Part shown: positions 56,585-64,000 of the stretch, piece by piece
Layout of the letters: each line of letters starts with the position of its first letter
How positions within the stretch are numbered: position 1 is the first letter of the stretch
NCBI RefSeq assembly: GCF_002865645.1
Contig: NW_020194619.1
Span: forward strand, 1,400,442 to 1,464,441
Direction of reading: 5' to 3'
From: Hyaloscypha bicolor E
Taxonomy: Eukaryota > Ascomycota > Leotiomycetes > Helotiales > Hyaloscyphaceae
Length of the DNA stretch: 64,000 bases
Notes under the pieces: generated by a model
Told to the model about the DNA's origin: nothing
The model's database searches: none
What the model saw: the letters and a program-made list of their open reading frames with translations, nothing else
Program-made: the position numbers and the translations under genes

Positions 56585-57328
56585 TTCGGCGTGTCTTTAT
56601 GAGTGAAGCTGGAGGTTTGGATGCTCGGTCACCGACAATCAAATATGAGGCTGGTGGTTGGTGATCCGTAGCGCCTAGGAATACGAGGTCAATTGGACCT
56701 AGGAGTGAAGGCCAACGCTCGTGTCGCAACGACACTAATGTCAGTCAAATTGTAGATAGAGGATTAGATGGCAATAACGATGAAGGTGAGAAGGAGACGC
56801 TCAGGTGAGAGATTTAGGGCTGCGCAGAAAAGGCGCCGCCAACTCACCGCTGCCCGTGGTTGAACAGGCTTATCTGCACTGCAGACATCTTGAGGCGCAG
56901 CACATTGGTGGTGAGATCCTGCTTCGGAGAAGTTGGCGCCGATTTGTCCACGGACATACTTGTTAGGGCCAACTTCGCGAAGATCATCGTTCAATCGATT
57001 TCCATGGATCTGACGTCGTTGGAGAAAAGGAAACGCCGCCGGGATGGTCGTGCTCAGAATTGTTCCATGGATGTGGATGTCGATGTTTGAGGTCGAAATG
57101 AAGGATTTAAATTTTGGAAAATGTGGATTTGACACGTGACCTAACGAAGCCTGCTTAAATTTCGGTTTGTCATCTTGTCATCTTGTACCTTTAATCCAGG
57201 AACACCATCAGCCTTTCCTCCATCTATCTGTCATAAATCCACCATTATCCAGTCATTCGCGATTCCAATCTAGTCCTCGTCCAATTTCTAGCTCAATATC
57301 TCTCTCGGCATCTCCCGCACTGCTTTAT
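56585..57328. other. Intergenic
   Basis: 744 nt. A 123-codon minus frame at 56764-57135 has no ATG (its first codon is GTG) and no domain, so it is treated as leader of the membrane-protein gene. Confidence 0.55.
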
Positions 57329-58815
57329 CTACACCTCATCCCTCCCTTCAGCCTCCTCGCTCTCAATCATTTTGCTGAGGGGTCCCTTCTTCACCATCAA
57401 GCTCATCACTTCATAAAGAGCATCTGCGGCAGCCATTGTGGTGTGCTCGGCGTTGGTGTCGTACGCTGGAGCGACCTCCACGATATCCGCTGCGATAAGG
57501 TTGATTCCTTCGAGTCCTCTCAGGATAGTACGGAGTTCGCGTGTGGACCAGCCACCCGTCTCCGGAGTACCGGTCGCAGGCGCAACTGAGGTTTGTCAGT
57601 AGAGCGCACGAGTAGAAAGAAATACTATCTTACAAGCTGGATCAAGAGTATCGATGTCAATCGACAGATAGACTGGTTTAGTAGTGCCAACACGGTCCTT
57701 GATCTTCTTGATGATACCATTCATTCCAATAGTGTCGATTTCTCTGGCCTCCACAATCTCAAAGCCACAGTAGCCATCATTTTCATAGTCACTGGGCCCG
57801 CTCAAAGTTGTTCGGATACCGGCATGGATGTTGGAGTCGTTCGCGAGCAGGCCTTCTTGAGAAGCATGGTAGAAGTAGGTGCCGTGGTTGATGCTGGCAA
57901 CCTTGCTTGGAGATCCCCCGAAGACCTTTGGCTTCCATGTGTCAAGATGAGAGTCGAAGTGGATCACAGAGATTGGACCGTAAGCGCGGTTGACTGATCG
58001 GAGGAGAGGTAGAGTGATTGTGTGGTCACCTCCGAGGGTGATGACTCTGGGAAGAGTCTTTCCATTCTTCGCTGGACCTTTCTTTTTAGCATCAGTCGCT
58101 GGAGCGCGGGTCAAGATTGAATTGTGTCCCTCTTCAATTTGGTGAAGAGCCCAGGTGTTATCATAACTGCCAGGTAGTAAGTATCGGCACAGTTGTCGAG
58201 GCGGATAGACGGGCTTACGACGTGACTGGGATATCTCCACAGTCTAGGACTGTTGCCCAGCTGTTGAATGGATTTGTCTCCAGTGGGACGTTGTATCCTC
58301 CACTGAAACCAACCCTGCGTGAGCCTATGTTTACGAACCAGGGTATCAGCTTCTATGCTGTTTGGGGAGACTGACTAAAGATTGAGACGGCGAGAACCTT
58401 GACGGATTCCAGATGGCCCAAATCTGGCCCCAGGTCTGTATGAAGTTCCTGTGTCGAATGGAGCACCTGCGAGCCACTCTTAGTGTCCCAACCTTGATGG
58501 GTACCCTTTAGGGTACAAGTAGGCAGGCACGCACCGATAAAGGCAATATCGTACTTCACATCATCAGATGCCAGACATGGGAAGTATGGCAGACGACCAA
58601 ATGTCGAGATGCCGGAGAATACAGAGTCGGCCTTCGCACTGTCAGCCTCCGACCGCTCGGGATCTCAATTGGCTTACCTGAGTTCCACCGTCACCGGGCA
58701 ACGTGTTGTACCACAAGGCTTTGTGCGGCCCCTGGATTGGGACTTGTTGCTCATGATCGCCATGAGCAAGTGCAGTGGTAACCAGGATGACCACGGTCAA
58801 GATGTTGGTCAACAT
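57329..58815 (-). CDS. Agmatinase/ureohydrolase with signal peptide
   Basis: Mn2+ ureohydrolase family; agmatine (to putrescine and urea) or a related guanidino compound is the likely substrate. 399 aa from six exons: complement(join(57329..57585, 57634..58166, 58219..58302, 58376..58466, 58535..58631, 58678..58815)). The N-terminus [20 protein letters not shown] is a signal peptide, so the enzyme probably enters the secretory path. Motifs: [32 protein letters not shown] (first Mn ligand His), [10 protein letters not shown] (DxHxD ligands) and [19 protein letters not shown] (two Asp ligands), all intact. Two splice sites are weak: donor GTCAGT at 58375 and acceptor GCGAAG at 58632-58637, chosen because they alone keep frame. 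Confidence 0.9.
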
Positions 58816-60644
58816 GGCGAGGGCGGGGAGGGGGAGGGCAATTGAGCAGCAGAGGAAGGAAGGAAAGGCCGCAAATGAGGGGAATTGCCTTTATGAATAG
58901 TGCTGTGCTGGCGCTGCTTGAGGGCACTGCAGGCGTCATCTTGACTGTGCGATATTACAGGTAGACCGATGAGCACTCTCGCAGCATGATCCCGACCAAG
59001 CCACGCGTGGTATGGCCGCAGGCTCACAGGCTATCTCGGCCATTGGCCTTTTGGAAGATTACCTGAGAAGTTACCAAGCTGCTGGTCATGTTGTGGCTGA
59101 TCTTCTTAGGTAACTGGAGCAGATACAGAAAGATTTCGTCCGATGCATGCGGGGCACAGATAAAGGATCTGGAGGGGTACACGCTTCGGAGTGCTCTAAC
59201 CAAGACCTGGCCGAGGGATAATGGTAACGGCTTTGGGGACAGGTCAGGTACTATCAATAATAAGAATGACAGGAATGCATTGTCATTTGGAATTGGGTAA
59301 TGGAGAGGTAATCGAACTTGTCAACGACCGGGGTCGCTTCGGACGCATCGGGAAGCGGTGAGGGAATTCCACGATAAGACTTGAGGAGAGCTTTATCGGC
59401 GGGGTGGGAAAAGCAGCGGCGAGGGGTCCTAGGGCAGCGTTGTTGTAGCCTGAGATGCTTCCTTGTATCAAAGGCATGCATTTGAGGAGGATGCTAGTCA
59501 CGTGATCCAAAAACCTCCGCCCCCTAAATCTCTCTCATGCAGTTAGAGAAGCTTCATGCACGTCGAATCACTTCTAGACAGGCTTCCTGAGACGATTCGT
59601 GGCCTGGTCCAATGATCCTCCGAGATTCGACGTCCTCGAAGGCTCCAAGGCCGACGGTCATCGGCCCAGCCTCCCAGATTTTCTTTTCAGCGAGACGCTT
59701 GCAGGCAGGTGGGCACCGTGGGCAGTAGGTAGGCACGGCAGGAAAGTTGCAGAAATCCAGGCGGCGCGGCGCAGACCTGGCAGGGAGGAGCTTTTCATGA
59801 CTTCATGAGGGTGATTCGTGGGTGTATTTGGCCACATACGTTTCATGCAGCTGCAGCGTCCTGCTGCTCCGCATCGAGGCTAGGAAAAGCATCTGCCCAC
59901 TGCCCACTGCACACTGCCCACTGCCCCCTCGCAGTTTGGCCTTCTGATTCGAGGATTCCTGCAAAAGGACCTGTATCCAATGGCACGGGAGCCACTCACT
60001 CGCCGGCCGCTGCGTCAGTCCCGGTCGCAGTCCCAGTGCCCTCGCCGGCCCAATTAGGGGCGTTCAAGCCAGAGACCACCTCCCCATCCGAGGCCATCTC
60101 AGACTGTGCGCTCTCCCCCAACGACATCGAAAGGCAGAGAGGCTCGTCGCATGCTCTGCCAGTGGCCCGCGACGACGATAATCCCCAGCCTCCATCCGAC
60201 ACAACTCGTCGTGCGAATCCGACTCGCTGCCGGATCACTTTCTGGGCGACTTGAGCGCCTTCTCTCTGGCTTCTTGCAGCCTGGACGCACCAGCGACGCC
60301 GCATCTCCTGAGTCTCACTCCTCATTCGGGGCAGCTCCTCTCCTTCTCGAGCGCCACTGCTTGCTTTTCCGACCCGCTTGACTTGTACTGCGATACCACG
60401 GTCCTTTCACGACGTTCACGATATTCACGACTCTCGTTATTTCTCTTTCGCAATACATTAGACTGCGAGCTGCGAGCCGCGAGCCACGAGGGCTACTACA
60501 CTTGCCGATAGCGTTCTCGTGCATGAAACCGAATTGTCGATGAACAGCCGGCGACCTCTTGAAAACGAAATCGAAGCCTAGTCGATGACAAGGCGATGAC
60601 CCAGCGATAATCTATCCCCCAAGTCCTGCGTTGACTCGGCGTGA
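58816..60644. other. Intergenic
   Basis: 1.83 kb without a supported gene. A short degenerate array of CTGCCCA-like units lies at about 59890-59930. The right half is likely promoter and CT-rich leader of the following gene. Confidence 0.5.
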
Positions 60645-63600
60645 ATGCTCCTCACACAGACGAACTGGCTCAGGATGCCGGCCCGAGAGCTGGGGGCCTC
60701 TGTTGATGCTCCCAATGGACCGCAAGGTGTGGGCACGACTCTACTGAGGAAGCACAAGATACTCCCCCATCCGCGAGAGGTTCGCTTTCCAGAAGTGTAC
60801 CCTCTGCCTCGTGCCACAAAGCCCCGCGATCTTGTCATAGACACAGGCAATTCCTCCATATCCAGCTCAGATACATCGAGTCCGCGAATGTTGAAACACG
60901 CGTCCAAAAGGATAGGTGCTCTGCCCCCAACCCCTCCAACTCATTCACGGCAATCCTCAGGATCTCACCCTACGATCACCGCAGCACCTAGATTCGATAT
61001 TGCATCCATAAAAACGCCGACAGACGTTCCATCTGCACCAAGCACGCCACCAGGTCAGAAAAGTCCACCCACTCCAGATGTCACCCCTCCAAGAGCGATG
61101 CCCTTGGCGTTTCGTCCTCCCGGCAGTGACCGATATCCATCTTCGCGCACCGACTCGTTCAAAACTGCTCGAGAGCACCCAGAATCCTCAGAGGAAGATG
61201 AAGTGTCAGAGCCCACCGTGAGACCGGTCCTCCCTTCAGCAAGAACATCAGCAGTGGAGGTGCCCCAAGTCCCGCAAAGGCCCTCGAAACCCAAAGAAGT
61301 GGGATTAGGACTGGGCTTAGAGTCTGATAATGAAGGAGCTACAACACCCAGAGCAAAAGTGGATAGATCACAGGAGGAATTTGTTGTATTTGATGGAGAA
61401 TGGGGATCGACAGAGGAGGTAAGCGAAGTCGAACGGGAATGGGACGACAATCTTATGAGGAATGTGACTGTCCGTAAGAGGCCTGCTCGTAAACTACAAA
61501 TGTTGACAGACGGGCCTTCGGGAGATGTTTTGGAGGATGATGTTGTTTCCCCAACAGCGGCAACCAAGGTTGTGAGGAGTCTACCGTTACAAGAGCGAAT
61601 TGCAAGACATCGGCTGCAAAGGGACGCGTCTGACCAAACGCCCGGTGGAAAATTTGGGGAACGCAGGGTTTGGCCTACACCTGTTGTACATCCAGAATCA
61701 CCATCAACGCCAGACGTCCGGAGATTCTCGGCCATGTCAGGACGTTCAGTGAGTTCCACAGTCATAGAGGCCATGGTTGTTGACGCTCCACCGACAAGAC
61801 GAAAGACTCTTCGACACAGTAAGAAGCAGCTCGGGTTGAGAGAGTTCAGTTCGGACCAGTCGACAGTTACTTCTGGCCCAGACTCGGTTGGGTCGAGTGA
61901 AGCTCCACACCGCCTGCATCACTCCATGGCAAGGATCCCGGAGAAAAGGCATCGAAGCTTGGCCTCAAATGCCACCATAACCACAACCTCTTCAAGTAGC
62001 AGGTCACGCCGGGAACTCTTGAAGAGCGGAGCAATTCCAGTTGTCGTTATCCCTGATCGACGCTCATCTACAAGATCCTCAAGACCCCCCTCGCTCAGAT
62101 CTACAAGCAGCCGGAGGACCAAGCGTAGCATGTCTCTTAATTCGGCGCCGTTGTCCCAGTCATCGAAATACAACGATCCTGGTTATTTTGATAGTCTGCC
62201 TCCAAGGAAGCGAACGATGTCGGAATCAGCCGGTTCTGGAAATTCAGTCCGAACGATAGATTTTCCTCCAAACATCCCGGCTAGAAGCTCATCACTCTCC
62301 GCTCCCACTAGTCGCAATACGTCGAGGGCTGGATCTCTAACTGCTGAGAGTCTCAGGGCTCACAACACGATCCAAGCCCAAAACAAAGAAGTAGCCAAAG
62401 AAGTTAAGCCTGAGCCAGTCCAAAGCCACCCATCGCCCGAAGAAGAGGTAGAGACAGACAATGTGCCACCTCTGAACGTGGATCATAACTTTGATCATAA
62501 CGGAGATCCCTTCTTTGGAAAACGACTTTCTACGCAAGTCACACCATTTTCTCAGGCATCCTACGAAACTGCCGGCACTACTGCAGAGGTCTCAGAAGCC
62601 TTGGCTGTGTCTATATTTCCACACCAGAACAAGTCAGTCCTGGTTGTGCAGCAGAGAGCGTCATCTGACCCGTCACCTCCTAATCTCAAGGCTATCGATA
62701 CAACACAGCAGCCCAAGGCCAACGGGTCAGCTTCTATGGGCCCAGTGACGCCCCCACAACCAATATATTCAATGGATGAAATCGATTCTCCTCTCAGGAA
62801 CCCCCGAGCGCCTCCTGAACCACCAGCGATCAAGTTCATTCCGCCCACGCCGGCTGCACTGACTCCTGGAGACGAAGAGAATCGCCAGCTGGGCCATAAT
62901 CTGGATGATAGGCCTTCTACTTCAAATGACAAACCTAAGAGGGGTTTGTCATTGATGCGTCGTGCTTTCAGCAATCGTCGCAATTCAGAATCAGCTGCTC
63001 ATCAGCCGGGTCTCCTCAAACGCACATTTTCGTTGAGTAACACCCCACGGAGAGATTTGACGGATCATTCAACGCAAACCTCGAAAGAGACTGCCAATCC
63101 GTCAACGCTATATCCCTCAGTTGCTGATCGCCCTGCTGATGGAAGCAAATTGCATCCTTTCTGGAGACCCGCCCACTTCTGGGATGATCTTGAAGATCAG
63201 GAGTCTGATGATGACGACGAGTTCAGCCAGTACCCACCTGTTGATAACAGACCTCCACTGCCAAAACGAAGCTTCAGTCAAAAGTTGAAGCGGACCTTCG
63301 CCATTTTGCCCATCGAGGATGATGATTATGATTACCTGCCCTCTGCGGTAGATCGTCGAACTATGAGGAGAACCCCGAGTGGAAATATGAGAGTTGTCAA
63401 ACAGAGGAGTAACACAAGTCTCAGAAGGGACGCAAGTGACAGGCAGCAGTACGCTGTTGCGCGGCCAGTGAGCGGACCTTCCGAGGGTTCGTTTGGGTAC
63501 GGTTTCAAGGAAGGAAATGGCGGGAGGATCCACACCATCCCGGGTTTGGGTATTAGGATAGAGTACATTGGATGGGGAGGGATGCGGAGGCGGATGAGTG

Positions 63601-63704
63601 AGCGGAGAAGACAGCAACGAAGCGAGAAGCTCAGGGCTAGCATCAGCGGTCCAAAGGGCGTCCAGAGCGGCGTCGACGATGTTTTACGAACGAGAACTCA
63701 ATGA
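60645..63704 (+). CDS. Long disordered conserved-looking protein, unrecognised
   Basis: Single exon, 1019 aa. No catalytic domain recognised. The opening GPQGVGTTLLRKHKILPHPR, VRFPEVYPLP looks conserved; then Ser/Thr/Pro-rich disordered sequence with many TP/SP sites and RxxS sites, a patch FVVFDGEWGSTEEVSEVERE, an Arg/Ser cluster near residues 450-500, KRGLSLMRRAFSNRR and LLKRTFSLSNTPRRD (basic RTFS-type repeats also at RSFSQKLKRTFAILP), the segment LHPFWRPAHFWDDLEDQESD, and a C-terminal GLGIRIEYIGWGGMRRRMSE. The RxFS motifs resemble 14-3-3 or AGC/CaMK kinase sites. A second ATG at 60675 (MPARELGASV) is an equally good start. Probably a phospho-regulated scaffold; function unknown. Confidence 0.75.
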   Translation: MLLTQTNWLRMPARELGASVDAPNGPQGVGTTLLRKHKILPHPREVRFPEVYPLPRATKPRDLVIDTGNSSISSSDTSSPRMLKHASKRIGALPPTPPTHSRQSSGSHPTITAAPRFDIASIKTPTDVPSAPSTPPGQKSPPTPDVTPPRAMPLAFRPPGSDRYPSSRTDSFKTAREHPESSEEDEVSEPTVRPVLPSARTSAVEVPQVPQRPSKPKEVGLGLGLESDNEGATTPRAKVDRSQEEFVVFDGEWGSTEEVSEVEREWDDNLMRNVTVRKRPARKLQMLTDGPSGDVLEDDVVSPTAATKVVRSLPLQERIARHRLQRDASDQTPGGKFGERRVWPTPVVHPESPSTPDVRRFSAMSGRSVSSTVIEAMVVDAPPTRRKTLRHSKKQLGLREFSSDQSTVTSGPDSVGSSEAPHRLHHSMARIPEKRHRSLASNATITTTSSSSRSRRELLKSGAIPVVVIPDRRSSTRSSRPPSLRSTSSRRTKRSMSLNSAPLSQSSKYNDPGYFDSLPPRKRTMSESAGSGNSVRTIDFPPNIPARSSSLSAPTSRNTSRAGSLTAESLRAHNTIQAQNKEVAKEVKPEPVQSHPSPEEEVETDNVPPLNVDHNFDHNGDPFFGKRLSTQVTPFSQASYETAGTTAEVSEALAVSIFPHQNKSVLVVQQRASSDPSPPNLKAIDTTQQPKANGSASMGPVTPPQPIYSMDEIDSPLRNPRAPPEPPAIKFIPPTPAALTPGDEENRQLGHNLDDRPSTSNDKPKRGLSLMRRAFSNRRNSESAAHQPGLLKRTFSLSNTPRRDLTDHSTQTSKETANPSTLYPSVADRPADGSKLHPFWRPAHFWDDLEDQESDDDDEFSQYPPVDNRPPLPKRSFSQKLKRTFAILPIEDDDYDYLPSAVDRRTMRRTPSGNMRVVKQRSNTSLRRDASDRQQYAVARPVSGPSEGSFGYGFKEGNGGRIHTIPGLGIRIEYIGWGGMRRRMSERRRQQRSEKLRASISGPKGVQSGVDDVLRTRTQ

Positions 63705-64000
63705 GTTCCTACTACCCCATTCAAAGATACCCAGCAGCAGATTCGAACAAAAAAAATAGGCCAAGGATTGGAAAGCGCGGATCCCAGGACTGTATTATCA
63801 CAATGATTCCCCCGGATGGCGGTTCGCGCTTCCTTTTCAACGTGTAACTTACTTTCCTGGCATTTTCTTCTTGACTATGAGCGAGCGATTGATTTGCTTG
63901 ATTTACGATCAACTTTTACATTTCAGATGATAAGCTCGGGCTTCGAACTCTATTACGATGGCATGACTTGATGATTTGAGGATATGACATGGAAATCACG

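Noticed and set aside
56764..57135. 123-codon minus-strand gene
   Set aside because: It begins with GTG, has no ATG in the frame and matches nothing.
14574..58815. Polyamine gene cluster (antizyme plus agmatinase)
   Set aside because: The two genes are 42 kb apart with many unrelated genes between them.
61055..61774. 239-codon antisense ORF
   Set aside because: Shadow of the Ser/Pro-rich 1019-aa frame on the other strand.
1..64000. tRNA and rRNA genes
   Set aside because: I looked for B-box (GGTTCGAATCC-like) sequences on both strands by eye and found none with a matching A-box; a tRNAscan run would settle it.

Overview
The window is nuclear DNA of a filamentous ascomycete (Pezizomycotina; a Leotiomycete is my impression only). 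The support is: genes split by 44-113 nt GT-AG introns with TACTAAT/TGCTAAC-like branch sites, HET-domain relics, a DUF3425-type fungal bZIP, an Atf1-type bZIP, a Dal5-type permease, and no operons. I joined exons by hand from splice signals and reading phase. No transcript or database was consulted.

Layout. 0-10.7 kb: the 5' part of TOM70 (it runs off the left edge), a decayed HET gene, a DUF3425 bZIP factor, a Pus8/Pus9-type pseudouridine synthase divergent from a hotdog thioesterase, and an unrecognised basic protein. 11.5-17.6 kb: a Dal5-like transporter, an 18-bp tandem repeat beside a second HET fragment, an ornithine decarboxylase antizyme gene that needs a +1 ribosomal frameshift, and a Yippee-domain gene. 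18.6-25.4 kb: a block of coding-looking fragments broken by stops and frame changes, with a second 18-bp tandem repeat; I read it as a graveyard of one or more genes. 25.4-28.6 kb: a small Cys/His protein and Mpe1 (RBBP6). 28.6-35.4 kb: a gene-poor stretch holding a wax-synthase-like acyltransferase pseudogene. 35.4-40.6 kb: a GST-like protein and the Atf1-type bZIP. 44.3-50.9 kb: the exon-junction protein Btz/CASC3 and the autophagy receptor NBR1. 51.8-63.7 kb: a short-chain dehydrogenase, a divergent CAX-type cation antiporter, a single-pass membrane protein, a secreted-type agmatinase, and a long disordered conserved-looking protein.

How the genes relate. Most are unlinked housekeeping genes: mitochondrial import, tRNA/rRNA modification, mRNA 3'-end processing, EJC, autophagy, stress transcription. 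Two touch polyamine metabolism (antizyme and agmatinase), but they lie 42 kb apart and I do not claim a cluster. The strongest special signal is the antizyme: a 55-codon ORF1 ending CCC-UGA, ORF2 in the +1 frame encoding the conserved antizyme body, a stem-loop that contains the shift site, and an upstream ORF overlapping the start. Other points are a 14-nt microexon, a CAX antiporter lacking both canonical Gly-Asn pairs, and eroded HET and acyltransferase genes.
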